Below are positions 1-8,028 of a stretch of 35,961 nucleotides of DNA, in pieces. Numbering within the stretch: the stretch's first letter is position 1; the number at the start of each line of letters is the position of its first letter. Both the position numbers and the translations under genes were made by a program. Origin of the DNA: Jiangella rhizosphaerae (GTDB lineage Bacteria; Actinomycetota; Actinomycetes; Jiangellales; Jiangellaceae). The notes under the pieces were generated by a model. The model worked only from the letters and a program-made list of their open reading frames with translations, made no database searches and was not told where the DNA came from. Where the stretch lies: the NCBI RefSeq assembly GCF_003579925.1, contig NZ_QUAL01000182.1:1-35961 (forward strand), given 5' to 3'.

Positions 1-122
1 AGCCCCGCGGCGGGCAGCCCCGCGGTGGCCAGCAGCGCGGCGGGCGGCAGCAGCGCGAGCGGGACACCACGCCCGGCGGCGCCATCGCCGAGGCGTTCCG
101 GCGGGCCGGCTACGGCCGCTGA
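1..122 (+). CDS. C-terminal fragment of an RGG-rich protein (partial)
   Basis: An open frame enters from the left edge and ends at TGA 120-122. The roughly 39 visible residues hold repeated R-G-G and Q-rich segments and end in AIAEAFRRAGYGR. Nearly all third codon positions are G or C, whereas the opposite strand lacks this bias, so I take the plus frame as coding. RGG-rich tails occur in RNA-binding proteins, but there is too little here to assign a family. It converges on the next gene with 8 bp between the stops. Confidence 0.5.
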   Translation, partial: PRGGQPRGGQQRGGRQQRERDTTPGGAIAEAFRRAGYGR

Positions 123-130
123 CGCTGCCC

Positions 131-709
131 TCAGGGGGTGGTGCCGAGCTTGGGATCGAACGCCGTCACCCAGAACACCTGGTGCTCGGCGTCGTAGTCG
201 TCGATCATCGCGGTGCTGCCGGGGCGCAGCTCCTCGATGCCGTCGTGGCGCACCTCGATGACCACGGGCGCGCCGTCGGGGCCGGTGACCTCGGCCTGGC
301 CGGTGTCGGGACCGACCTCGCCGGTGCGCACGACGCAGATGCTGCCGACCAGCCCGGTCGGGTCGGCCGGCCGCCCCGGCCGCAGGGCGCGGCGGATCGG
401 CCCGGCCAGCAACGCCGTCCCCAGCGCGGCGGCGGCCAGCGCCAGCACGGCGATGACCACGGACGCCACCGCGCCCGGCGGGTGCACCGCGACGTCGCGG
501 CTGTGCAGCAGCGTGCCGGCGAGCGTCGCCAGCCAGGCGAGCACGATGAACACCGACCAAATGACGTTCAGCGGCACGCCGTCGCCGGCGACGGGCGGGG
601 TGCCGCCGACCATCACCAGCAGCCAGTAGACGAGCACGGCGACGGTGAGGAACGTGAAGGGCACCACCGGAAACGTCATGGCGGCGTCGAAGAGATCGTT
701 GAGCGCCAC
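131..709 (-). CDS. YqiJ-like membrane protein with C-terminal OB-fold
   Basis: This 192-residue protein has an N-terminal hydrophobic segment (about 11-35), two more (about 48-66 and 80-104), then a soluble C-terminal domain from about residue 115. That domain (VGSICVVRTGEV..., ending in VFWVTAFDP) resembles the NfeD/YqiJ OB-fold. Family members sit in the membrane, often beside flotillin-like proteins, and are thought to affect membrane organisation; no flotillin gene is visible here. The start is GTG 709, preceded by a GGAAGG ribosome site; ATG 679 is a possible internal start. The family call is by resemblance of layout and motifs. Confidence 0.6.
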   Translation of the reverse strand: MALNDLFDAAMTFPVVPFTFLTVAVLVYWLLVMVGGTPPVAGDGVPLNVIWSVFIVLAWLATLAGTLLHSRDVAVHPPGAVASVVIAVLALAAAALGTALLAGPIRRALRPGRPADPTGLVGSICVVRTGEVGPDTGQAEVTGPDGAPVVIEVRHDGIEELRPGSTAMIDDYDAEHQVFWVTAFDPKLGTTP

Positions 710-758
710 CGTCCAGCCTTCCGAACGCGCAGGTGGTCGACGCGAGCATAGCGCTGTC

Positions 759-764
759 TAGGGT
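759..764 (+). promoter_or_regulatory. -10 element of a leaderless promoter (TAGGGT)
   Basis: TAGGGT lies 6 nt before GTG 771. That spacing puts the transcription start at or next to the start codon, and no Shine-Dalgarno sequence is present. I see no clear -35 hexamer. Confidence 0.45.
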
Positions 765-770
765 GGGCGC

Positions 771-1826
771 GTGCGCGCGATGGTGTATCAGAGGTTCCAG
801 GAGCGACCGGTCGTCCGCGACGTGCCCACACCGGCCTGCCCGCCCGGCGGCGCCGTCATCCGGGTCGAGGCGACCGGCCTGTGCCGCAGCGACTGGCACG
901 GCTGGATGGGCCACGACGACATCGAGGTGCCGCACGTGCCCGGGCACGAGTTGGCCGGCGTGCTGGAGGAGGTCGCTCCCGACGTCACCGGCTGGCGGCC
1001 GGGCGAGCGGGTCACCGTCCCGTTCGTCTGCGCCTGCGGCGCGTGCGAGTACTGCCGGGCCGGCGACCACCAGGTGTGCGAGCACCAGACGCAGCCCGGC
1101 TTCACCCACTGGGGCTCGTTCGCCGAGTACGTGGCGATCGAGCACGCCGCGGTCAACCTCGTCCGCCTGCCGGACGAGGTCGACGCCGCCACGGCGGCCG
1201 GGCTGGGCTGCCGGTTCGCGACGGCGTACCGCGCGGTCGTCCAGCAGGGCCGCGTGGCGGCGGGTGAATGGGTGACGGTGCACGGCTGCGGCGGGCTGGG
1301 ACTGTCCGCCGTCATGATCGCCGCGGCGCACGGTGCCCGCGTGATCGCCGTCGACGTCGCCGCGCCGGCGCTGGAACTCGCCCGCGTCGCCGGCGCGTCG
1401 GTCACCGTCGACGCGAGCGACGGCACCGACGTCGTGGCCGCGGTCCGCGACGCCACCGGTGGTGGGGCGCACCTCTCCCTCGACACGCTGGGCAGCACGA
1501 CGACGTTCCAGAACTCGGTGCGCGGGCTCCGGCGGCGCGGCCGGCACGTCCAGGCGGGGCTGCTGGTGGCCGAGCACGCGACTCAGGCGGTGGCCATGGG
1601 CCCGCTGGTCGGGACGGAGCTGGAGCTGCTGGGCAGCCACGGCATGGCGGCGCACCACTATCCCGCGATGCTGGCCGAGATCGCGACGGGCATGCTCCGT
1701 CCGGACCTGCTGCTCGGCCGCGAACTGACGCTGGACGAGGGGGTCGACGCGCTGCTGGCGATGTCGGGCGGCTCGCCGACCGGGGTGACGATCCTTCGGC
1801 CGAACGGACCTGTCGCCGGTCGCTGA
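771..1826 (+). CDS. Zinc-dependent alcohol dehydrogenase (MDR superfamily)
   Basis: This 351-residue cytoplasmic NAD(P)-dependent oxidoreductase has the full medium-chain dehydrogenase signature. Catalytic zinc ligands are Cys38, His59-Glu60 and Cys147. A structural zinc site is formed by Cys89, Cys92, Cys95 and Cys103 with the usual 2-2-7 spacing. A GCGGLG nucleotide-binding loop starts at about residue 172. It probably interconverts an alcohol and an aldehyde or ketone; the substrate cannot be read from the sequence. GTG 771 is chosen because a -10 element sits 6 nt upstream and fits a leaderless transcript; ATG 780 is the alternative. It is divergent from the YqiJ-like gene and 20 bp upstream of the first DUF1906 gene. 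Confidence 0.9.
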   Translation: MRAMVYQRFQERPVVRDVPTPACPPGGAVIRVEATGLCRSDWHGWMGHDDIEVPHVPGHELAGVLEEVAPDVTGWRPGERVTVPFVCACGACEYCRAGDHQVCEHQTQPGFTHWGSFAEYVAIEHAAVNLVRLPDEVDAATAAGLGCRFATAYRAVVQQGRVAAGEWVTVHGCGGLGLSAVMIAAAHGARVIAVDVAAPALELARVAGASVTVDASDGTDVVAAVRDATGGGAHLSLDTLGSTTTFQNSVRGLRRRGRHVQAGLLVAEHATQAVAMGPLVGTELELLGSHGMAAHHYPAMLAEIATGMLRPDLLLGRELTLDEGVDALLAMSGGSPTGVTILRPNGPVAGR

Positions 1827-1846
1827 CGCGATGATTGACTGTCTCC

Positions 1847-2671
1847 ATGACCCGGAGACGACACGCGGTCATCGCCGCCGCCCTGCTGTTCGCCGCCACC
1901 TCCGTCACCGCCGCCGCTCCCGTGGGCGCCGCCGGCGCACGCGTCCCGGAGCCCACCATCGCCACCGGCCTGGGCTTCGACACCTGCACCGCACCGTCGG
2001 TCGCGGCGCTCGAGGCGTGGTGGGGGACGTCGCCATACTCCACGGTCAACATCTACTTCGGCGGCATCAACCGCGGCTGCCGGCAGCCGAACCTGACGCC
2101 GTCGTGGGTGCGGTCGGTCAGCGACCTCGGCTGGGGCCTGCTGCCGACGTACATGGGCCACCAGCCGATCTGCATCCTCGGCACCAAGGAGCACCGGTTC
2201 ACCGAGGCCGACGCCACCGCCGTCGGCACCGCGAACGCGCAGGACGCCATCGCGCAGGCCCAGCACCTCGGGCTGCTGCCCGGCAGCGCCCTGTACGCCG
2301 ACGTCGAGCACTACGACCGCCGCGACACCTCCTGCGTCACGGCGGTCCGGCGCTATGTCTCCGCCTGGGTGACGACGCTGCACGACGCCGGCTACCTCGC
2401 CGGGGTGTACGTGCACCAGGACTCCGGGCTGCGCGACCTGTCCGCCGTCTACGACTCCCCCGAGTACGCCCGCCCGGACGCCGTCTGGATGGCCCGGTGG
2501 GATGGCGACCCGGCACTCACCGGCTGGCCGACGGCGCCGGACAGCCAGTGGGCGAACCACCAGCGGGCCAAGCAGTACCTCGGCGACCACGACGAGACGC
2601 ACGGCGGCGTCACGCTGAACATCGACAGCGACTCCCTCGACGCGCCCATCGCGACGGTTGCAGATCGATAA
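1847..2671 (+). CDS. Secreted DUF1906 (glycoside-hydrolase-25-like) protein, catalytic domain only
   Basis: This roughly 274-residue protein starts with a twin-arginine-looking or Sec signal (MTRRRHAVIAAALLF...) that ends in an Ala-rich stretch near residue 25-30. The rest is one DUF1906 domain: GFDTCTAPS at the start, the NIYFGG strand, GTKEHR, and the YADVEHYD acidic motif expected at the active-site end of a TIM barrel. The family includes Rv2525c of M. tuberculosis and is thought to act on cell-wall glycans, although activity is largely unproven. ATG 1847 gives a cleaner signal peptide than TTG 1835. It is a tandem paralog of the next gene and stops exactly where that protein continues into SH3-like repeats. 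Confidence 0.85.
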   Translation: MTRRRHAVIAAALLFAATSVTAAAPVGAAGARVPEPTIATGLGFDTCTAPSVAALEAWWGTSPYSTVNIYFGGINRGCRQPNLTPSWVRSVSDLGWGLLPTYMGHQPICILGTKEHRFTEADATAVGTANAQDAIAQAQHLGLLPGSALYADVEHYDRRDTSCVTAVRRYVSAWVTTLHDAGYLAGVYVHQDSGLRDLSAVYDSPEYARPDAVWMARWDGDPALTGWPTAPDSQWANHQRAKQYLGDHDETHGGVTLNIDSDSLDAPIATVADR

Positions 2672-2740
2672 CTAGGCTGACCTCCCTGTTCACGGCCGAT
2701 TCAAGGGAGCAGACTCGACAGTGAGGACGGGGGGTCCATC

Positions 2741-4060
2741 ATGCGCACACTCAGCAGGGCGGCGTCGGCCGCCATCGCCGCGGCGACGTTCGTCGCCGCG
2801 AGCATCAGCACGGCGGCGGCGCTCCCGGAGGACCCGGCCCTGTACCCGGTCCAAGGGGGAGCGTCGGCCACCTGGGCGACCGGCCGAGGCTTCGACACCT
2901 GCACGGCGCCCTCGCTCTCGGCGCTGCAGGCCTGGCGGGCCTCGCCGTACCGGACGGTCAACATCTACTTCGGCGGGGTGAACCGGGGCTGCGCCCAGCC
3001 GAACCTCACCGCCTCCTGGGTGCGCAGCGCCGCCGCGGCGAGCTGGCGCATCCTGCCGACGTACTTCGGGCGGCAGCCGTACTGCATGTTCGGCACCAAG
3101 CCGCACCGGTACACGTCGGCCACGTCGAGCACTTACGGCGTCCAGGACGCCCAGGACGCGATCGCGCAGGCCCGGACGCTCGGTCTGCTGCCGGGCAGCG
3201 CGCTCTACGCCGACGTCGAGCACTACGACCGCGCGAACGCCGACTGCGTGCTGGCGGTGCGCCGGTACGTGTCCAACTGGACGGTGACGCTGCACCAGGC
3301 CGGCTACCTCGCGGGGGTCTACGTGCACCAGGACTCCGGCCTGCGCGACCTGTCCGCCTCGTACCTGTCCACGTCGTGGGCCCGGCCCGACGCGGTCTGG
3401 ATGGCCCGCTGGGACGGCAACCCGGCGCTCACCGGCTGGCCGACGGCACCGGACTCCCAGTGGGCCGGGCGGCAGCGCGCCAAGCAGTACCTCGGCGACC
3501 ACAACGAGACCTGGGGCGGGGTCACCATCAACATCGACGGCGACTCCCTCAACGCGCCGGTCGCCACCGTCGCGCTGCCCTACCGCGTCACCAGTTCGGT
3601 GCCGCTGTCCGCCCGGACCGGTCCGTCGACGGCGTACCCGCTGGTCCGCGGGTGGGCGCCGGGGAGCACGCTGTCCGTCGTCTGCCAGGGCATCGGCCAG
3701 CCGGTCGGCAGTACGTCGGTGTGGGACCGGCTGTCCGACGGGTCGTGGGTGACCGACTACTACGTGTCCACGCCGTCGAACACCACCTACTCCCCGCCGC
3801 TGCCGAAGTGCACCTACCCGGGGCCCGTCACCAGCGCCACGCCGCTCAACGCGCGGACGGGACCGGGCGCGTCCTACCCCGTCAGCGGCGCCGCGCTGCC
3901 ACGCGGGGCGCTGGCGTGGGTGATGTGCCAGAAGGCCGGCTCTCTGGTGGGCACCAGCCGGGTGTGGAACCGCCTCGACGACGGCCGCTGGGTCAGCGAC
4001 TACTACGTCGGCAACCGGTCGGCGAGCACGTGGAGCGCACCGATCCCGCGCTGCCCGTGA
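2741..4060 (+). CDS. Secreted DUF1906 protein with two C-terminal SH3-like repeats
   Basis: This 439-residue exported protein has a signal peptide (about 1-29), a DUF1906 domain (about 45-280) nearly identical in motif order to the upstream paralog (GFDTCTAPS, NIYFGG, YADVEHYD, DGDSLNAPVATVA), and two tandem repeats of roughly 75 residues. Each repeat contains PLxARTGPxxxYP, a CQ pair, VWxRLxDGxWVxDYYV and a closing PxC. These resemble bacterial SH3 domains, which commonly bind peptidoglycan. The likely job is cell-wall binding or hydrolysis outside the membrane. It has its own -10-like TAGGCT at about 2677. Its TGA abuts the stop of the convergent SpeE-like gene with no intervening base. Confidence 0.85.
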   Translation: MRTLSRAASAAIAAATFVAASISTAAALPEDPALYPVQGGASATWATGRGFDTCTAPSLSALQAWRASPYRTVNIYFGGVNRGCAQPNLTASWVRSAAAASWRILPTYFGRQPYCMFGTKPHRYTSATSSTYGVQDAQDAIAQARTLGLLPGSALYADVEHYDRANADCVLAVRRYVSNWTVTLHQAGYLAGVYVHQDSGLRDLSASYLSTSWARPDAVWMARWDGNPALTGWPTAPDSQWAGRQRAKQYLGDHNETWGGVTINIDGDSLNAPVATVALPYRVTSSVPLSARTGPSTAYPLVRGWAPGSTLSVVCQGIGQPVGSTSVWDRLSDGSWVTDYYVSTPSNTTYSPPLPKCTYPGPVTSATPLNARTGPGASYPVSGAALPRGALAWVMCQKAGSLVGTSRVWNRLDDGRWVSDYYVGNRSASTWSAPIPRCP

Positions 4061-5656
4061 TCAGTACGTCCGCCACTCGTCGCGGACGTACTCGAGGACG
4101 ACCGGGTCGAGCAGCGTCGACACCTCGGCGTCGGTGACCACGCGGTCCGGCGGGAACACCGTCGCGGCGGCCAGCACGTCCGGCGACAGGTACCGCAACG
4201 GCGGGACGTCGCCGGACAGCCGCAGCGGCGGACTCGCCGTGCCGGGCGCGGCCAGCAGGAAACCCCAGTCGCCGAAGCTGGGCACCGACGCGAGGTACGG
4301 CGTCACGCCGAGGCCGGCCGCCTCGACGGTGGCCCGGATGCACGCGAACGACCGCGGCGCGAAGTACGGCGAGCCGGCCTGGACGACCATCCGGCCGCCG
4401 TCGGCGACGAGGTCGCGCACCAGGCCGTAGAACTCCAGGGAATACAGCTTCGACGTGGCCGTGGAGTCGGGGTCGGGCATGTCCACGACGACGACGTCGT
4501 ACGGTTCGGCACCGGCGTCGCGCTGGGCGCGGACCCAGCCGAAACCGTCGGCCGCCACGGCGGCGACGCGGTCGTCGGCGAACGCGTCGCGGTTCAGTGC
4601 CCGCAGCCGGTCGTTCGTCCGGGCCAGGTCCAGCACGGCCGGGTCCAGCTCGACCAGCGTGACCTCGGCGACGTCCGGGTATCGCAGGATCTCGCGCAGC
4701 GCCAGGCCGTCGCCGCCGCCCAGCACCAGCACGCGCTCGCGCGGGCCGGCCATCGCCGGGTGCACCAGCGACTCGTGGTAGCGGTACTCGTCGGGCGAGG
4801 CGAACTGCAGGTCGCCGTTGAGGAACAGCCGCAGGTCGTCGGTGCCGGAGAGCCGGCGCCGCTCGGTGAGCACGATCTCCTGGTACTCCGAGCGCTCGGC
4901 GTGCACGATCGGGTCGCGGAACAGCCGCTGCCGGGCGTCGACCTCGAGGTCGTCGGCGCGCACCAGCAGCGCCGTCAGCACGACCCCCACCGACGCCACC
5001 AGCGCCGCGATGACGGTCCAGCCGCGCCGCGACACCGTCCGCCGGAACAGCCAGGCCACGACGACGGTGCCGGCGACCAGGTTCAGGACCCCCGCCGCGA
5101 TGGTGCCGCGGACCAGCCCGAACGCGGGCAGCAGCAGGAACGGGAAGGCCAGCCCGCCGAGCAGCGCACCCAGGTAGTCCGCGGCGAACATGTCCGCGAC
5201 GGCGCTGCCGGCGTCCTGGGCGCGGATGCGCTGCAGCATCGTCATCAGCAGCGGGATCTCCGCGCCGATGAGCACGCCGATGAACGTCGCCAGCACGATC
5301 ATCAGCGGCGTGTAGAGGTCGGTGACGGCGAACGCCCGGTACAGCAGCAGCACCGCCGCGCCGCCGGTCAGTGCCAGTAGTGACTCCACGACGACGAACG
5401 CCACCGCCGGCGACCGCTGCAGCGGCTTGGCCAGCAGCGACCCGATGCCCATCGCGAACACCATGACCGACACGACGATCGACGCCTGGACGACGGTGTC
5501 GCCGATGAGGTAGCTGCCCAGCGCGATCAGCGCGAGCTCGTAGACCAGCCCGCAGGCGGCGCAGACCAGCGCCGCGGCCAGGATGACGGCGCGCGCCGGC
5601 CGGGAGAAGCCGCCGGCCGGCGCCTCCCGCGGCGTGGTCGTGGTGGTGCTGGACGT
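4061..5656 (-). CDS. Membrane-anchored spermidine-synthase-like protein (SpeE family), probable ACG start
   Basis: An N-terminal multi-span membrane domain is followed by a SAM-dependent aminopropyltransferase-like domain (about residues 240-520). That domain carries GGGDG at 313-317, the acidic VELDP after strand 2, and the DMPDPDS motif around Asp392. It is the counterpart of Rv2601, annotated speE in M. tuberculosis; whether such membrane forms make polyamines is doubtful. GTG 5473 would cut through the first membrane helices. The frame stays open upstream and encodes a hydrophobic helix (LVYELALIALGSYLIG) typical of the family. No ATG, GTG or TTG exists in any minus frame from 5474 to 5690. 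ACG 5656 has an ideal GGAGG six bases before it, so I place the start there (531 residues). It is the last gene of the operon, 16 nt after the DUF350 stop. Confidence 0.8.
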   Translation of the reverse strand, partial: TSSTTTTTPREAPAGGFSRPARAVILAAALVCAACGLVYELALIALGSYLIGDTVVQASIVVSVMVFAMGIGSLLAKPLQRSPAVAFVVVESLLALTGGAAVLLLYRAFAVTDLYTPLMIVLATFIGVLIGAEIPLLMTMLQRIRAQDAGSAVADMFAADYLGALLGGLAFPFLLLPAFGLVRGTIAAGVLNLVAGTVVVAWLFRRTVSRRGWTVIAALVASVGVVLTALLVRADDLEVDARQRLFRDPIVHAERSEYQEIVLTERRRLSGTDDLRLFLNGDLQFASPDEYRYHESLVHPAMAGPRERVLVLGGGDGLALREILRYPDVAEVTLVELDPAVLDLARTNDRLRALNRDAFADDRVAAVAADGFGWVRAQRDAGAEPYDVVVVDMPDPDSTATSKLYSLEFYGLVRDLVADGGRMVVQAGSPYFAPRSFACIRATVEAAGLGVTPYLASVPSFGDWGFLLAAPGTASPPLRLSGDVPPLRYLSPDVLAAATVFPPDRVVTDAEVSTLLDPVVLEYVRDEWRTY

Positions 5657-5672
5657 GGCCGGCCTCCGGCGC

Positions 5673-6131
5673 TCAGACGATGGCGAGGGCCACGATGCCG
5701 GAGACCACGATGCGCAGCACCCCGAGCACCCAGCAGGCCGGGTGCGGCGTCTCGTGCACGAGGTCGTGCCGCACCTTGCCCGGGATCAGCAGGTCGACCA
5801 GGAAGAACACCAGCGCGCTGACCACCAGCCCGACGAGGCTGTAGACCACGGTCGTCAGCAGGCCGTCGGTGAGGTCGTCGGAGCTGGCGTAGATGGCCGC
5901 CACCACGATCAGGCCCTGGGCGAGGAACCCCGTCGACACCAGGACGGCCGCGTTGTGGTTGCGCTCGACGAAGAGGAGGTCGCGCAGCTTGCCCGGCGTC
6001 AGCAGGTCGATCAGCACGAAGCCGAGCAGCAGCATCGCCAGGCCCACGCCGCAGTAGGCCAGCACGATGCCGGCCTCCTCGACCAGCTCGCCGGCGTCGA
6101 CGTCGCCATCGGCGCCCAGGGTCGTCAGCAT
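5673..6131 (-). CDS. DUF350 four-helix membrane protein
   Basis: This 152-residue integral membrane protein has four hydrophobic segments (about 18-42, 62-84, 92-117 and 132-152). It looks internally duplicated: helix 1 ends in LLTPGKLRDLL and helix 3 in LLIPGKVRHDL. It matches the DUF350 family and sits where Rv2600 sits in the M. tuberculosis cluster. Its function is unknown. It starts at ATG 6131, 19 nt after the DUF4247 stop, and is followed by the SpeE-like gene. Confidence 0.85.
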   Translation of the reverse strand: MLTTLGADGDVDAGELVEEAGIVLAYCGVGLAMLLLGFVLIDLLTPGKLRDLLFVERNHNAAVLVSTGFLAQGLIVVAAIYASSDDLTDGLLTTVVYSLVGLVVSALVFFLVDLLIPGKVRHDLVHETPHPACWVLGVLRIVVSGIVALAIV

Positions 6132-6150
6132 GGGGTGTCCCTTCCCGTCG

Positions 6151-6567
6151 TCACTTGCCGAATCCGGAGCCGCCGCCGGAGAAACCGCTGCGGTAGCCGC
6201 CGCCGAACAGCCCCCACACCGGCACGATCACCGGTCCCCAGCGGTCGTAGCCGTCGCGGACGTCGGTGACCTCGATGTCGGACCCGCCGCCGGGCGACGG
6301 CGCGATGTGCACCATCGTCTCCTCGTAGCCGAGATAGCGGTCGTCGCCCTCACTGTGGTCGCGCCCGGCCTCCGCGGCCGACTCGATGGTCCCCGCGACG
6401 CTGAGCACGTCGTCGTCGCTGCGGTACGCGGCGTAGTCGCCGGACTGCGACACCAGCTCGTAGTTCTCGGCGATGGTGTCGCGGACGTCCTGGTCGTCGC
6501 TGCCGCACGCGGACAGCAGCAGCGCCGCGGCCACGGCGGCGCCCAGAACGGCACGGCGAGCGGTCAT
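6151..6567 (-). CDS. DUF4247 lipoprotein
   Basis: This 138-residue protein carries a lipoprotein signal with lipobox LLSAC (Cys21), so it is probably lipid-anchored on the outer face of the membrane. The body matches the DUF4247 pattern: DTIAENYEL, then a Gly- and Ser-rich tail ending in GGGSGFGK. It corresponds to Rv2599 in the conserved cluster. Function is unknown. The ATG overlaps the stop of the DUF2617 gene by 4 bp, indicating translational coupling. Confidence 0.8.
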   Translation of the reverse strand: MTARRAVLGAAVAAALLLSACGSDDQDVRDTIAENYELVSQSGDYAAYRSDDDVLSVAGTIESAAEAGRDHSEGDDRYLGYEETMVHIAPSPGGGSDIEVTDVRDGYDRWGPVIVPVWGLFGGGYRSGFSGGGSGFGK

Positions 6568-7040
6568 CGGGTCAGCTCCGTCCGGGTGGTCACCAGCTGG
6601 CCGGCGCCCGGGTAGGCGTGCCAGGTCGACCAGCCGACGGCGCCGGCGTCGAGCCGCCCGGCCCGCAGCGCGGTGACCGCGTCGGGGTCGGAGGGGAACG
6701 CGGCCACGACGGCGGCCGGCTCGGCGGCCAGCCGGCGCAGCTCGCCGACCCTGGCGCGCAGCGTCGTCGCCGGCAGCTCCTCGACGGTGGCGCGGAAGCG
6801 GTACGTCCAGCCGCCGGCCTCGCGCCGGACGTCGCCGGGCAGCCGGGCCGGCCGGCCCGGCAGGCAGGCCACCGTCTCGACGAGGTCGCCGAACACCACC
6901 TGGTGCGAGGCGCCCAGCACCCGCAGCTCCAGCGGCCCGGCCATGGTCAGCGCGAGCGGCGACACCAGCGGGTGGTCCAGCGTCCAGACGAGGTCGGACG
7001 CGCGCGTGTCGACGTAGGGCACGTCGAGGGTGGCGAGCAC
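6564..7040 (-). CDS. DUF2617 family protein
   Basis: This protein of about 158 residues has no signal peptide or membrane helix. It starts VLATLDVPYVDTRASDLVW and resembles the DUF2617 family (Rv2598). GTG 7040 is chosen because the upstream gene ends at 7042, one base away; the frame is open further up but would overlap the DUF4178 gene heavily. The C-terminal WSTWHAYPGAGQLVTT is a probable conserved motif. Its role in the SpeE-like cluster is unknown. Confidence 0.75.
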   Translation of the reverse strand: MLATLDVPYVDTRASDLVWTLDHPLVSPLALTMAGPLELRVLGASHQVVFGDLVETVACLPGRPARLPGDVRREAGGWTYRFRATVEELPATTLRARVGELRRLAAEPAAVVAAFPSDPDAVTALRAGRLDAGAVGWSTWHAYPGAGQLVTTRTELTR

Positions 7041-7041
7041 G

Positions 7042-7644
7042 TCAGCGCTGGACCGGGTCGCTGCCGGGGTACACGGTGAGGGTGCCCGGCGGGACGCGCT
7101 CGCCGACGGCGACCTCCCACTCACCGCCCTCGAACCGCTCGAAGGACAGGTAGCGTCCACGCGGCCCCTCGAAGTCGACGTACTCGACCCGTCCGGCCGA
7201 GCCCAGGCCGGTGGTGCCCTCGGAGACGAACTGCGCGGTGCCGTGCTCGTCGCGCCGGTACTCCACGCCGTCGTGGGTGAGCGTGGTGGCGCTGGGCCGC
7301 AGCGTGGAGTTCTTCAGCCGCACCCACCGGACCACCTCGAGGTCGGGGTCCTCCTCGACCGACAGCCAGCTGCGGCTGCCCTCGACGTCGTCGAGGAAGT
7401 GCTCGCTCCACTGGTAGCCGCCCTCGCGCAGCCGCAGGGAGCCGCGGACGAACAGGCGGTCGCCCAGCAGCTCGACCATGTCGCCGGCGCGCAGCGTGCG
7501 GGGGTCGCCGAAGGTGCTCTCGCCGGGGTCGAACGGGTCGCGGGGCGACGGTGCGGGACGCTGCCGGGACCGCAGTGCCCGGACCACGGCCACGGCCACG
7601 AGCGCGACCGCGACGACGATGACGACGATCAGCACGGTCCTCAC
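7042..7644 (-). CDS. DUF4178 protein with N-terminal membrane anchor
   Basis: This protein of about 200 residues begins with a single hydrophobic helix (VRTVLIVVIVVAVALVAVAV), followed by a basic linker and a soluble DUF4178 domain (LRAGDMVELLGDRLFVRGSL..., WSEHFLDD, LSFERFEGGEWEV). It is first in the five-gene minus-strand operon and corresponds to Rv2597. GTG 7644 is favoured over the longer open frame because a -10 element (TAGGCT, 7653-7658) lies 8 nt upstream, as expected for a leaderless message. Function is unknown. Confidence 0.75.
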   Translation of the reverse strand: MRTVLIVVIVVAVALVAVAVVRALRSRQRPAPSPRDPFDPGESTFGDPRTLRAGDMVELLGDRLFVRGSLRLREGGYQWSEHFLDDVEGSRSWLSVEEDPDLEVVRWVRLKNSTLRPSATTLTHDGVEYRRDEHGTAQFVSEGTTGLGSAGRVEYVDFEGPRGRYLSFERFEGGEWEVAVGERVPPGTLTVYPGSDPVQR

Positions 7645-7750
7645 GGACAGCGAGCCTACCGTCCGCCGATGCGCCCGGTTCGGGCGGCACACGTCCGCCC
7701 CTGGCTCTACGCTGCTGCCCACGCATTCGTCGTCACAGGAAGGCTCACCG

Positions 7751-7960
7751 ATGGCTGGGAAGTTCGAGCTCTACAAGGACAAGTCCGACCAGTACCGCTT
7801 CCGCCTGAAGGCAGGCAACGGCGAGGTCATCGCCGTCGGCGAGGCGTACTCCAGCAAGGCCGGGGCGCTGAACGGCATCGACTCGATCCGGCGCAACGCC
7901 GCCGAGGCCGAGCTGGTCGACCAGACCGAGGCCGACCTCGTCGGCCAGGCCGACGACTGA
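7751..7960 (+). CDS. YegP-type DUF1508 small protein
   Basis: This 69-residue protein has one DUF1508 unit: FELYKDKSDQYRFRLKAGNGEVIAVGEAYSSKAGA is the family signature, here in pieces FELYKD, YRFRLKA, NGEVIA and GEAYSSK. The acidic C-terminal tail has the pattern LVDQTEADLVGQ. Family members are small proteins of unknown function. ATG 7751 follows a GGAAGG ribosome site. It is divergent from the DUF4178 gene. Confidence 0.9.
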   Translation: MAGKFELYKDKSDQYRFRLKAGNGEVIAVGEAYSSKAGALNGIDSIRRNAAEAELVDQTEADLVGQADD

Positions 7961-8015
7961 GCCCACACCCGCCGCAGCCCCGGTCCGCCGCGTGCGGGCC
8001 GGGGCTCCGGTCGTC

Positions 8016-8021
8016 TAGCGT
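8016..8021 (+). promoter_or_regulatory. -10 element of a leaderless promoter (TAGCGT)
   Basis: TAGCGT lies 7 nt before ATG 8029, with no ribosome site between, which suggests that the VOC transcript starts at its start codon. Confidence 0.4.
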
Positions 8022-8028
8022 CAGTCCC

